Below, piece after piece: positions 17,193-25,535 of a stretch of 64,000 bases of DNA. This DNA comes from an uncultured Candidatus Saccharibacteria bacterium (GTDB taxonomy: Bacteria; Patescibacteriota; Saccharimonadia; Saccharimonadales; Saccharimonadaceae), in contig CAMCBN010000004.1 in NCBI GenBank assembly GCA_945873065.1, positions 1 through 64,000 on the forward strand, in the 5' to 3' direction. The translations under genes were made by a program, and so were the position numbers. Position 1 is the stretch's first letter; the number at the start of each line of letters is the position of its first letter. The notes beneath the pieces were generated by a model, which was not told the DNA's origin, ran no database searches, and saw only the letters and a list, made by a program, of their open reading frames with translations.

Positions 17193-17855
17193 TTATTCGT
17201 TAAATTTGATGGTTTTTATCAGTGCTTCGTAATCATCATTAAATACATCGGCATCAGTGCGAACAGTCAAAGTGCGATCACGCATTTTTATCACTACTGC
17301 AGTACCGCGGATGTCTTTGGTGAAGTTGCCGACTAGTCGTGTACCAGTTAGGCCTTTATCGTTGCTCCAGGCGCTAGACTTGATCTCGCCCTTTCTGATT
17401 TGATTGTCATAATCGGCCAAAGCTTTGTCATAAATCTTCTGCTCAATCGTCACACGAACTGCTATCTTTTGCTTGTCGCTCACCGGTGGCACTACACGTG
17501 GGTTTAGATACGCTTCGTAAGTCTTACCACCACCATCGCTAACATCAGTCGCCTGGTAAGCGCTCCAGGTTTTTGGGTAATCAAACGTCAGCCGGCCATA
17601 ATCTTCTGGGCCGACAAATTGTAGCATCGGTTGCTTTTCGCGCTGAGCGAACTTCTTCTCATCCTCGTCGGCTTGAGCTTTTTTGGCCTCAGCCTGAGCA
17701 GCTGTGATCTTGCTGTCGAGATTACTTTTTGCTTCTGTGTAATTGCTATAAGCCCAGACCGAGAAACCACCAAAAAGGACTGCCAACAGCGACAACCCAA
17801 TAATAGCGAAGGTGCTCCCGCTCAAAAAACTCCGTTTGTACGATTGCTTTGTCAT
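17193..17855 (-). CDS. membrane-anchored hypothetical protein
   Basis: 220 residues: a short basic N-terminus, one membrane helix near residues 12-35 (FAIIGLSLLAVLFGGFSVWAY), a short charged coiled coil (about 37-75, KSNLDSKITAAQAEAKKAQADEDE) and an extracytoplasmic domain with beta-rich pattern. The domain contains LTFDYPKTWSAYQ, resembling PsbP/Mog1-like folds seen in many Gram-positive and CPR surface proteins; function unknown. The start at 17855 is set by TATAAT exactly 6 bases upstream; the open frame extends further but without support. Confidence 0.8.
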   Translation of the reverse strand: MTKQSYKRSFLSGSTFAIIGLSLLAVLFGGFSVWAYSNYTEAKSNLDSKITAAQAEAKKAQADEDEKKFAQREKQPMLQFVGPEDYGRLTFDYPKTWSAYQATDVSDGGGKTYEAYLNPRVVPPVSDKQKIAVRVTIEQKIYDKALADYDNQIRKGEIKSSAWSNDKGLTGTRLVGNFTKDIRGTAVVIKMRDRTLTVRTDADVFNDDYEALIKTIKFNE

Positions 17856-17867
17856 AACTCTATTATA
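17856..17867 (-). promoter_or_regulatory. -10 box of the membrane-anchored protein (leaderless type)
   Basis: TATAAT (17867-17862, minus strand), 6 bases, ATG at 17855. Confidence 0.6.
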
Positions 17868-17868
17868 C

Positions 17869-18393
17869 TTATGGCTGGCGATGTGTAAAGTGGGGCTCGA
17901 CCTTGTATAGGATATGTGGTCCGCTTTGCCGTTCAGCCTCCCAGCCTGGCACAGCAAACGCATATGAGACAAACCACAGCGGACGCCGCAGTCGATTCGC
18001 CTGCTGCTGGACTGCCCGCGCCATCCGAGCGATATCGCGGGAATCACCGAAGGTATAAACTATAGTAGTCGTATCAGGGAAGTTAGTCGCATAAAGATTA
18101 CCGCAGACAATCTTCGCCCGTGCATCCCCACGAAATCGCCAACGAGAAACAAAGACAAGTAACGGATTAAGCTCGATACCATACACTGTCGCACCATGTC
18201 GCCGAGCAACTCGCAGTACCGTTCCGTCGCCCGAGCCCATATCGACCAAAGTATCATTGTCTGACATCTGGTATAAATCTGTAAAAGCCTGCTCGACATC
18301 CTGTCGCCGTGATGGCACATATGGTGCACCGGTAAGCGCCATTACTCCAAACAAAAACACCAACCCGACTAACCCCCACCACAGCCAAATCAT
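17869..18393 (-). CDS. membrane-anchored class I SAM-dependent methyltransferase
   Basis: 174 residues. One N-terminal hydrophobic helix (residues 2-22, IWLWWGLVGLVFLFGVMAL) precedes a small methyltransferase domain with motif I VDMGSGDGTVLRVA near residue 50 and the acidic end of strand 2 in VYGIELNPLLV. The substrate is unknown; membrane-tethered relatives of this size in other bacteria are annotated only as SAM-dependent methyltransferases. Its ATG overlaps the xseB stop (ATGA), so it belongs to the xseA-xseB transcript. Confidence 0.83.
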   Translation of the reverse strand: MIWLWWGLVGLVFLFGVMALTGAPYVPSRRQDVEQAFTDLYQMSDNDTLVDMGSGDGTVLRVARRHGATVYGIELNPLLVFVSRWRFRGDARAKIVCGNLYATNFPDTTTIVYTFGDSRDIARMARAVQQQANRLRRPLWFVSYAFAVPGWEAERQSGPHILYKVEPHFTHRQP

Positions 18394-18623
18394 GAATCTG
18401 CTCCGCCATCCATCAGTGTGATGGTATTTTTAGTGTCAGTCAAACGCTGGTCGATCCGATCGGCGAGCTTTTTGGCTTGATGATACTTTTTTATCGCTTG
18501 GTCGAGTTGAAATTCATCCCCCTCGAACCATGCAGTCAAACGTTGTAATTCAGCAATATCCTGCTCGATAGTTGTATCTGCTTCGTCTGCTTCTGCTGTG
18601 CTCGTATTATTTGCTTTCGACAT
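18390..18623 (-). CDS. xseB: exodeoxyribonuclease VII small subunit
   Basis: Small helical subunit of exonuclease VII, which degrades single-stranded DNA. 77 residues; the core ELQRLTAWFEGDEFQLDQAIKKYHQAKKLADRIDQRL matches the XseB helical hairpin, preceded by an acidic, Thr/Ala-rich extension. It overlaps the end of xseA by 17 bases and the following methyltransferase by four. Confidence 0.88.
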   Translation of the reverse strand: MSKANNTSTAEADEADTTIEQDIAELQRLTAWFEGDEFQLDQAIKKYHQAKKLADRIDQRLTDTKNTITLMDGGADS

Positions 18624-19716
18624 GATGTACCTCCGCTATTATAATATCGTGTTGCCGCTCGATGGTGATGCTTTGCCCAGGCTCTACTGTACCATGCACC
18701 AATGCATAACCGCGAGCTAGCATAGCTTGTGGGTCGTAGGCTTGAAGCTGCCTACGCAAACCAATAGCTTGCTGCTCTAGCATAGAATATCGCCGCACTA
18801 AATTTTGATAAATCTGCCGCATAGACATCTGCTGTACTATTTGACAGGACTCGACCTCCCGATGCACCGCCTGCATCATACGCTGTAGTAATGTATGGAT
18901 CATATCACGTAGCCCCGCTACATCAGGAACGATCAACTGGGCCGCATTACTGGGTGTCGCCGCTCGCACATCTGCTGCGAGATCGGCCAAGGTTTCATCC
19001 GTTTCGTGCCCTACCCCTACCACTGTCGGAATACGGCTCGCAGCAATAGCACGCACCAATGCCTCGTCATTAAAAACACTCAAGTCATCAGCACTACCGC
19101 CACCCCTGATAATGACGATCATCTGCGGTGCGGGCATATACGCATTGCATCGCTGCAAAGCTTGAATAATCTGGTCGGGTGCAGATACCCCTTGTACTGT
19201 TACTGGCCAGACATCGATCTGCAAGCCACCCCAACGCTGATTAACGATCTTAACAAAATCCGCATACCCTGCTGCCTGTGGACTACTAATAACCGCGATG
19301 TGATGTGGCATACTTGGCAGCAACCGCTTGCGTTCTGGCGCGAACAGCCCGTCATTGGCCAAACGCTGCCGCAATAGCTCGAAGCTCTTTTTTAGGTTCC
19401 CTTCACCCACCGGCCGCACCTGCTGTACTGTTAGACTAAAGCGGCCTCTGTCGGTCAACTTCGGCGTAGCTCGCACTACCACCTGCATACCATCTTGTAT
19501 AGCTAGCCGCATCTGCCAGACAGTCATGAAACAGCTCACGCTACCAGTTGCGTCCTTTAAGTCAAAAAATACCCACTTCCCCTGGCTCACTCGCAAACTA
19601 GCTACCTCACCCTCGACTGCCACTATTGGATAAGCTGTGTCGAGGATTTGATTGGTAATGGCCAAAAAATCACTGACGCTTAGGGTCAGTAGCGGATCGT
19701 TTTGTGTTTTTTCCAT
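18607..19716 (-). CDS. xseA: exodeoxyribonuclease VII large subunit
   Basis: Catalytic subunit of ExoVII, active on single-stranded DNA in both directions. N-terminal OB-fold: VEGEVASLRVSQGKWVFFDLKDATGSVSCFMT; catalytic region: HHIAVISSPQAAGYADF, VIIRGGGSADDLSVFNDEALVRAIAASRIPTVVGVGHETDETLADLAADVRAATPSNAAQLIVP; then a coiled-coil region. Length 369 is shorter than the usual 400-450, mainly in the C-terminal coiled coil. It overlaps the preceding membrane-protein gene by 47 bases, a long overlap, but the N-terminus is needed for the OB-fold. Confidence 0.93.
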   Translation of the reverse strand: MEKTQNDPLLTLSVSDFLAITNQILDTAYPIVAVEGEVASLRVSQGKWVFFDLKDATGSVSCFMTVWQMRLAIQDGMQVVVRATPKLTDRGRFSLTVQQVRPVGEGNLKKSFELLRQRLANDGLFAPERKRLLPSMPHHIAVISSPQAAGYADFVKIVNQRWGGLQIDVWPVTVQGVSAPDQIIQALQRCNAYMPAPQMIVIIRGGGSADDLSVFNDEALVRAIAASRIPTVVGVGHETDETLADLAADVRAATPSNAAQLIVPDVAGLRDMIHTLLQRMMQAVHREVESCQIVQQMSMRQIYQNLVRRYSMLEQQAIGLRRQLQAYDPQAMLARGYALVHGTVEPGQSITIERQHDIIIAEVHHVESK

Positions 19717-20743
19717 AGCGCAAGATAGTTAATTGATAAAACACGTAACCAAACACCAATGTCGCCAAGATCGCGATCACTCTATAAAGCACCGTCCCAG
19801 CTATCGCATGTCCCTGGTTTACTCCAGATATCGTCAACACGCCGACCATCGCTGCTTCATAAGCACCAGCACCACCAGGTGTCACCACTACGACCGCCAT
19901 GATAGTCGCTATTCCATAAGCGATGAAAATCGAAGCTGGATTGACTGACACGCCCAATGACTGAAAAGTTACCCAAAACGGCAAAATGTCAGCGATAGTG
20001 AAGATCACACCCCAAACAAACGGCTGCCACAATAATTTTTTATCGCGTCGCAGCTCGAGAAAATCCGTATGTACATCAATAAAATATTTTTGTACTGCCA
20101 CCTCATCGAGTACCGGCTGGCTTCGTCGAAATATACGCCGCGCCATACTATTAATACCATTCGTCAGCGCAGTCGCTGTGCGTCGCAGTCGCCGCGGACT
20201 ACTAATCAAGTACAACGCCAGTAGCGTGATCACTGTGAAGCATGTTACCAGACCACTACTCATCAAGATGATCCAACGATTGACATTACCATCGATCGTC
20301 ACCACTACCACTGATATCATCAAAAACAAAACAATCACTGCGAAGCCTACTATATACCGCACGATCTGCGCCATAGTACTACGGCCATTCGACACACCAT
20401 ATTTATGTAGCCGCCAATTTACATACGACGCCCCACTAACACCACCACTAGGAAAGGCGTGATTAACAAAATTTAACTCTAACGACAACCGCATAAGCGC
20501 AAATGGACTAACATTACGCACCAAGCCCTTTTGCCGTAAATAAGAGAATATCATCTCACCCGATGCTAAATAACCGATAGCTGCCACCGGGAAAACCAAC
20601 AACAGTAGCCAAATATTGACTTGCTGCAATAGCTGCCACGCATGCACTAGCTCATGGCGTGACGCAAACAGGATCAGTGCAATCAACAATAGAGTGACCA
20701 AACTCAGCCAAGTGCGAAACGAAAGATGCTTGAGATACTTCAT
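19670..20743 (-). CDS. lysylphosphatidylglycerol synthase-type (YbhN/UPF0104) membrane protein
   Basis: Polytopic membrane protein of 357 residues with about eight hydrophobic helices. The pattern AFPSGGVSGASYVNWRLHKYG near residue 95 and VTPGGAGAYEAAMVGVL near 290 are the hallmark loops of the LPG synthase/flippase-like integral membrane family. Such proteins without a synthase domain may move lipids. The C-terminal tail is short and basic. It starts 8 bases after TATAAT and leads the operon with xseA, xseB and the methyltransferase. Confidence 0.87.
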   Translation of the reverse strand: MKYLKHLSFRTWLSLVTLLLIALILFASRHELVHAWQLLQQVNIWLLLLVFPVAAIGYLASGEMIFSYLRQKGLVRNVSPFALMRLSLELNFVNHAFPSGGVSGASYVNWRLHKYGVSNGRSTMAQIVRYIVGFAVIVLFLMISVVVVTIDGNVNRWIILMSSGLVTCFTVITLLALYLISSPRRLRRTATALTNGINSMARRIFRRSQPVLDEVAVQKYFIDVHTDFLELRRDKKLLWQPFVWGVIFTIADILPFWVTFQSLGVSVNPASIFIAYGIATIMAVVVVTPGGAGAYEAAMVGVLTISGVNQGHAIAGTVLYRVIAILATLVFGYVFYQLTILRYGKNTKRSATDPKRQ

Positions 20744-20779
20744 ATTTACACATTATAACATGGTGTATACTTAACTTAT
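20744..20779. promoter_or_regulatory. divergent leaderless promoters
   Basis: Minus strand: TATAAT (20757-20752), 8 bases before the ATG at 20743. Plus strand: TATACT (20766-20771), 8 bases before the ATG at 20780. The two -10 boxes are only 8 bp apart, so the promoters must compete for polymerase. Confidence 0.6.
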
Positions 20780-22015
20780 ATGTATATTGCGATCCTCGGC
20801 CGTCAGCCAGCCATTAGTATGGCAGAGTTAGAGTGCTATTTCGGCACCAGTATGGTACGTTGGCATAGCGATGTAGCAGCACTAATCAACTCATCTAAGC
20901 TAAACATAGATAGTCTCGGTGGCAGCCAAAAAGCTGGGCGTGTTATATTAGAGGCTCGCGGTAATTGGTTGGCTATCAGCCGCAAAATCATCCAACATTA
21001 CACTACCAAATGGCATGACAGTCCACACAAGATTACTCTGGGTATCAGCGCCTATGGCTTTGAGGTGCAACCACGTGATGTACAAAAAACCGGCATCATC
21101 CTCAAGCAAAAATTACGCACTAACGGCGTTGGCCTACGCCTTATCCCCAACACCAGTGTCGCCCTCAATACTGCGACCAGTCATCATAACAAACTTGGTC
21201 TTTCACCTAATAAGGTCGAGCTACTAGTCGTCCGTGGTAGCAACGGCCAAGCGATCATCGCCGAAAGCGTAGGCGCGCAAAATATCACTGCCCTAGCCGC
21301 CCGCGATCAAGCTCGCCCCCGCACCGACACTTTCGTCGGAATGCTACCACCCAAACTAGCACGGATAATGATCAACTTAGCAGGATTGCGACCAGAGACT
21401 ACGCCAACACCCCTCGTACCACCGTTGATACTCGATCCTTTTTGCGGTACTGGCACCGTTTTGCAAGAAGCATTACTCAGTGGTTATCGCGTAGCTGGCT
21501 CGGATCTCAGCCAAAAGATGGTCGATTACAGTCGTGATAATCTCACCTGGCTAGCCCAAGCGTACCAGCCTACTACATCACACCGCGATAATATCGCTAT
21601 ATCGCCCACCGGTGTAGTATCAAATATCATTAATGTCAACCAAGCTGATGCCACTAGCCATCACTGGACATACCACCGCGACATCGCAGCCATCGTTTGC
21701 GAAGCTTATCTAGGGCAACCATTCTCGGCACCACCCAGCCCCGCTAAACTAGCCGAGGTACGAGATAACTGCAATCACATCATCAGCACCTTTCTACACA
21801 ACATTCAGCCACAATTAACGCCAGGTACACCCCTGGTCGTGGCTGTACCAGCATGGTGCGATCATGGTGGACACCTCACTCATTTGCCCCTTATCAAGCG
21901 GCTAAATATGCTAGGCTACCGAAGACGACACCTCAGCCACGTACGTGATGAGCAGCTCGTTTACTACCGCGAAGGACAAGTAGTGTCGCGTGAGTTATTA
22001 CTATTAGAGGCATAG
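20780..22015 (+). CDS. THUMP-type RNA methylase (Trm11/TrmN-like)
   Basis: SAM-dependent methyltransferase likely acting on tRNA guanine-N2. The N-terminal half (YIAILGRQPAISMAELECYFG ... KITLGISAYGF) has the shape of the THUMP-containing archaeal/eukaryotic Trm11 proteins. The catalytic half has motif I LILDPFCGTGTVLQEALLSGYRVAGSD near residue 220. The usual DPPYG motif IV is replaced by VCEAYLGQPF, so target-base chemistry may differ. 411 residues. Its ATG is 8 bases after TATACT. The first plus-strand gene of the window, ahead of rpmA but with a separate promoter for rpmA. Confidence 0.85.
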   Translation: MYIAILGRQPAISMAELECYFGTSMVRWHSDVAALINSSKLNIDSLGGSQKAGRVILEARGNWLAISRKIIQHYTTKWHDSPHKITLGISAYGFEVQPRDVQKTGIILKQKLRTNGVGLRLIPNTSVALNTATSHHNKLGLSPNKVELLVVRGSNGQAIIAESVGAQNITALAARDQARPRTDTFVGMLPPKLARIMINLAGLRPETTPTPLVPPLILDPFCGTGTVLQEALLSGYRVAGSDLSQKMVDYSRDNLTWLAQAYQPTTSHRDNIAISPTGVVSNIINVNQADATSHHWTYHRDIAAIVCEAYLGQPFSAPPSPAKLAEVRDNCNHIISTFLHNIQPQLTPGTPLVVAVPAWCDHGGHLTHLPLIKRLNMLGYRRRHLSHVRDEQLVYYREGQVVSRELLLLEA

Positions 22016-22038
22016 CCTTGCCCGACCTTGGCCCCGAT

Positions 22039-22068
22039 TTGACTTTTGCTAGCCACTTCACGTATAAT
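22039..22068 (+). promoter_or_regulatory. rpmA promoter
   Basis: TTGACT (22039-22044), 18-base spacer, TATAAT (22063-22068). The leader of about 29 bases carries AAAGGAG 6 bases before the ATG, in contrast to the leaderless genes. Confidence 0.75.
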
Positions 22069-22103
22069 CATGAAGATTGTTTGTATCAAATTAAAGGAGT
22101 CAT

Positions 22104-22376
22104 ATGTCACACGTCAAAGCGGGTGGTTCGAGCAAGAACAACCACAATAATGCCGGTGCGCGTCTCGGAGTAAAGCGCTTCGGCGGTCAGGCCGTTAACG
22201 AAGGTGCTGTCTTGGTACGCCAGACTGGTGCTACGAAGATCGCCGGTCCAGGTACTTACATGAGTCGTAATTTCACGATTCACGCCGCCAAGGCTGGTAC
22301 CGTTAGTTTTAAACGCATCAAAAAACCATCATTCACTGGTCGTACACATCGACGTACACAAGTGTGTGTTGACTAA
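22104..22376 (+). CDS. rpmA: 50S ribosomal protein L27
   Basis: bL27, whose N-terminus reaches the peptidyl-transferase centre. 90 residues; the body GARLGVKRFGGQAVNEGAVLVRQTGATKIAGPGTYMSRNFTIHAAKAGTVSFKR is canonical. The N-terminus is MSHVKAGGSSKNNHNNAG instead of the common MAHKKGGGSTRNGRDS; no cleavable extension of the Firmicutes type is present. rplU is not next to it, which is unusual since L21 and L27 genes are commonly paired. Confidence 0.96.
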   Translation: MSHVKAGGSSKNNHNNAGARLGVKRFGGQAVNEGAVLVRQTGATKIAGPGTYMSRNFTIHAAKAGTVSFKRIKKPSFTGRTHRRTQVCVD

Positions 22377-22400
22377 ATTTCGACACACTATACACAATGT

Positions 22401-22430
22401 AAATACCCATCATTTGATGATGGGTATTTT
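22401..22430 (+). terminator. rpmA terminator (probably bidirectional)
   Basis: Stem AAATACCCATCAT (22401-22413) with ATGATGGGTATTT (22417-22429) around a 3-base loop; A and T flanks make it usable from both directions, i.e. also for the convergent receiver gene 22451-22831. Confidence 0.85.
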
Positions 22431-22450
22431 GATATACAAAGTGTCTACAA

Positions 22451-22831
22451 TCACTCCACGCCGAGATGATACTTCACACGCTTGACCACATCGCCGATCA
22501 CGACCTGAGATTTGACAAGATAATCATCGACACCGAGCTGCTCTGCCCGCTCTTTGTCTTTGGCCTGACTAAGCGCTGTCAACATAATGACACGCATATT
22601 AGTCGTCTCTGGCGTATTGCGCAAGATATCGAGCACATCGAATCCACTAATCTTTGGTATCATCACGTCGAGCAATACCAAATCAGGCCGCAACTTGACC
22701 GCCGCTGACAAGGCGTCCTCGCCGTTATGCACCTCATTCACCTCGAAACCCTCAAGTTCTAGGCGTGAGCGATATACCTCTGATAAAGCTGTGTCATCCT
22801 CAACGAGGAGAATTCTTTTGCGCATACTCAT
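22451..22831 (-). CDS. single-domain response regulator (receiver)
   Basis: 126-residue receiver without output domain. Acidic pair in ILLVEDDTALSEVYRSRLELEGF, phosphoacceptor Asp in LVLLDVMIPKISGFDVL near residue 55, conserved Thr in VIMLTALSQ and Lys in DDYLVKSQVV. It lies 43 bases downstream of ctpA on the same strand. No kinase is adjacent; the only kinase-like protein in the window lacks its histidine. Stand-alone receivers of this kind act by protein-protein contact. Confidence 0.9.
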   Translation of the reverse strand: MSMRKRILLVEDDTALSEVYRSRLELEGFEVNEVHNGEDALSAAVKLRPDLVLLDVMIPKISGFDVLDILRNTPETTNMRVIMLTALSQAKDKERAEQLGVDDYLVKSQVVIGDVVKRVKYHLGVE

Positions 22832-22874
22832 AATGCTTATATTTTAGCGTATCTAAAGAAAAAGCACAAGAATT

Positions 22875-24095
22875 TTATCGTGTCATTATCTGTTTTAATG
22901 CAGCATCTAGCTGAGGGTCGTGGTTGTTATTATAATCACTAACTGTCATCTTTACTTCTGTGTCAGGAGCGATACCCCCCCTAGAAATATTTTTACCTCG
23001 GGGGGTATACCAGCGTGCCACTGTTACCTTCAGCTGACGACCACCTGCCAAGCTGATCACCTGCTGGACAGTTCCCTTGCCATAGGTCTTCTCACCTAAA
23101 AGCGTAGCTGCGCGATGGTCTTGTAGCGCCCCAGCGACAATCTCGCTAGCGCTAGCGCTACTATTATTCACCAATACTATAGTCTTCACTCCTTTCAAGA
23201 CCGCCTCACCGCTACTACGTAGGGTTTCTCGTGTCTCGCCATCAGACCGCTCCGAGACGACAACTTTATTCTCCAGCCACAAACTCGCTACCGCTTGGGC
23301 TGCATTGACATAACCACCACCATTATTACGCAAATCAAGAATGACTGCTTGTACATTTTCTTGCTTGAATCGCTCAGCCGCTTGCCGTGCTAGTGCTCCT
23401 GTCTGTTCATCGAACCGGGTAATCGTCAGTATACCTACTCCATCACGAATCGTGCTCCGCACGCTAGCATCGCTAACATTTGCTCGTACTATCGAAAAAT
23501 TTTCCGTCGACTGACCACGCTGCACTGTAATTTTTACAGTAGTACCAGCATCACCTCGTACTTTACTCGCGACAATATCCGATGTTTGCCCTAAAATTTC
23601 TTGATCATTGATCGTCAAAAATATATCCCCAGTCTTTAGACCCGCCTTAGCAGCTGGCGAATCATCGATCACACGAGTGATCGTCGCTTTGTTATCACGC
23701 ATACTAATCTCGACACCTATACCACTCACCTTACCGCTGATACTACGTTCAAAATCAGTCGTCTCATTTTTATCCATAAAGACCGTATAAGGATCACCCG
23801 TAGCTGCAGCTAACCCCCGACTAGCACCATCGATGAGTTTTGCTGTATCTAGTTTGCCATCATAATGCACCTTTAGCTCGCGATACGTCTGCTGGACGCT
23901 AGACAAATCGATCGTATCTGCCGACGCTTTCACGCCAAATAATGGTGCGATACCAGCATATAGTTGGTCGGCGTGCATTCCTGCAACAAAACCGGCCGCC
24001 AAGAGTAATGCTGTCAATACACAGGCTGTCAACGGCGCACACGAAAATTTCTTCTGTTGCGCAACACTACTCGGGCTATACGGGGTCTTCTCCAC
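22875..24095 (-). CDS. ctpA: S41-family carboxy-terminal processing protease
   Basis: Membrane-anchored serine protease acting outside the membrane on envelope proteins. Order: N-terminal anchor near residues 24-42, short helical region, PDZ domain about 95-180 (GIGVEISMRDNKATITRVIDDSPAAKAGLKTGDIFLTINDQ), catalytic domain with LDLRNNGGGYVNAAQAVASLW, the nucleophile Ser in VLVNNSSASASEIVAGALQDH and the Lys in TYGKGTVQQV. 406 residues. Start is GTG with AAAGGAG upstream. Near pcsB-ftsX-ftsE, where such proteases may process hydrolases. Confidence 0.93.
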   Translation of the reverse strand: MEKTPYSPSSVAQQKKFSCAPLTACVLTALLLAAGFVAGMHADQLYAGIAPLFGVKASADTIDLSSVQQTYRELKVHYDGKLDTAKLIDGASRGLAAATGDPYTVFMDKNETTDFERSISGKVSGIGVEISMRDNKATITRVIDDSPAAKAGLKTGDIFLTINDQEILGQTSDIVASKVRGDAGTTVKITVQRGQSTENFSIVRANVSDASVRSTIRDGVGILTITRFDEQTGALARQAAERFKQENVQAVILDLRNNGGGYVNAAQAVASLWLENKVVVSERSDGETRETLRSSGEAVLKGVKTIVLVNNSSASASEIVAGALQDHRAATLLGEKTYGKGTVQQVISLAGGRQLKVTVARWYTPRGKNISRGGIAPDTEVKMTVSDYNNNHDPQLDAALKQIMTR

Positions 24096-24120
24096 AGGAT
24101 CTCCTTTTTTCTACCACTAA

Positions 24121-24133
24121 CGTTTTAATTATA
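24121..24133 (-). promoter_or_regulatory. ctpA -10 box
   Basis: TATAAT (24133-24128, minus strand); leader of about 26 bases with AAAGGAG before the GTG start. Confidence 0.5.
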
Positions 24134-24168
24134 CTACGTTATTATTGTCACAGATAATACATTCAACA

Positions 24169-24200
24169 AAAAAGCTTGGTACCTACTCACCAAGCTTTTT
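24169..24200 (-). terminator. terminator after the PcsB-like gene
   Basis: AAAAAGCTTGGT (24169-24180) pairs with ACCAAGCTTTTT (24189-24200), 12 bp, 8-base loop, followed on the minus strand by further T residues. It lies 12 bases beyond the stop codon. Confidence 0.85.
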
Positions 24201-24211
24201 ATCGCTATTTT

Positions 24212-25456
24212 CTACAAATAAATATACGTATCGTATGTGCTAGCTGGTACTGTCATTTCACTATAATTGCCCCAGCCAGGACCACCAGCGTTGAGGTAAT
24301 TAAACTGACTAATATGTACCATACCGGTACTAGCATCGTAGCCTTCGACATACACGATGTGACCGTACTGACCAGCCGAAATGACCGCTAATGAATTCGC
24401 TCGCGGAGTGCCACCAGTCGAGAAACCAGCTCCACGGGCTGACGATGGCCACATGTTGGCATTACCCCAGTAGCGCGGCGCATAACCTGTTTTTTGGTAC
24501 ATCTTCCAGGCAGCATAACTTACACATTGGCGACAGCCATAACCTAGCGGGTCTTCGCCGGCACCATTAACGCCACCGTGTGACATTGCATTTGCATCGA
24601 CGTAACAATTGCCTGCCCACGGATAGCCACCTTTCGAGCCGTCACCCGATGAAATATTTAGCGAACCACCGCCACCAGCGTTACGGATCGCTGCAGCGAT
24701 CGCGTCCTGCTGAGCCTTCTGTACGCGAGCTTTCTCAGATTCACGGTCACTGCTAAGTTTTTGGTAATTTGCCTCTTCATTTTGCGTCTTAGCCAAAAGT
24801 TCGGCCTGCTCACGCTCTTTGGCTGCTAGTGCTGCTCGGGCGTTCTTTTGATCGGCCAAGACGCGCCCTACCTCCACCTTTTGCTTTTCTAATTCTTTTT
24901 TGAGCTTGTTGATTCGATCAATCGTACCTGTCAGCGTATTCTGGATACTATTACGACGATCTTGCTCGATGACATAATCGCCGATGCTCTTGCTACTAGC
25001 CAGCATCTCCAATGGACTAACCGTTCGATTGACGTACATACTAGCGATAGTGTCGCCTAGAGCATCCTGGTTAGCCTTGATGTCTTTTTTCGTTTGCTCG
25101 ATTTTTTGCAGCAACTGATTGTATTTCTTCTGGCTAACGTTGATCTGAGCCTGAATAGCGGCCTTCTGGTTCGCCAAGATAGCTAAGGCGTTTTGCAAAC
25201 TCTTGGCCTTTTCGTTCAACTGCTTGGCTTGAGCCTGATAGGTACTAATCTCGGCATTTAATGCGTCAATCTGCTTCTGATATTCCTCTTGTGTCTCGGC
25301 ATACGCTGTCGATGATGTAATGTACACGCTCATCGGCACGCTTAACGCCATCATAACAGCAGCTGCGACTATCGTAGATTTCGATGCCAAACCGCGAAGT
25401 CCCGTCTGAGATGCCGCTATTTGCGGCTGATGCGTAGTGGTGGAAGTATGCTTCAT
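24212..25456 (-). CDS. PcsB-like secreted peptidoglycan hydrolase (coiled coil plus CHAP)
   Basis: Secreted cell-wall hydrolase of the kind activated by FtsEX at division. Signal peptide about residues 25-53 ending TAYAE; a long coiled coil about 55-255 (KQIDALNAEISTYQAQAKQLNEKAKSLQN ... is cut here by several heptads); Ser/Gly linker; C-terminal CHAP domain about 290-414 with the catalytic Cys in CRQCVSYAAW and His in GHIVYVEGY. AAGGAG precedes the ATG at 25456; the frame open further upstream overlaps ftsX and is not used. The ftsX, ftsE neighbours agree with this role. Confidence 0.9.
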   Translation of the reverse strand: MKHTSTTTHQPQIAASQTGLRGLASKSTIVAAAVMMALSVPMSVYITSSTAYAETQEEYQKQIDALNAEISTYQAQAKQLNEKAKSLQNALAILANQKAAIQAQINVSQKKYNQLLQKIEQTKKDIKANQDALGDTIASMYVNRTVSPLEMLASSKSIGDYVIEQDRRNSIQNTLTGTIDRINKLKKELEKQKVEVGRVLADQKNARAALAAKEREQAELLAKTQNEEANYQKLSSDRESEKARVQKAQQDAIAAAIRNAGGGGSLNISSGDGSKGGYPWAGNCYVDANAMSHGGVNGAGEDPLGYGCRQCVSYAAWKMYQKTGYAPRYWGNANMWPSSARGAGFSTGGTPRANSLAVISAGQYGHIVYVEGYDASTGMVHISQFNYLNAGGPGWGNYSEMTVPASTYDTYIYL

Positions 25457-25535
25457 ACTCCTTATGGTAGCAACCGGTATTTTCTTTGTCAAATTAACCC
25501 TCCTTTTTTTGTTGTGTATTTTACTGTATTTTGCT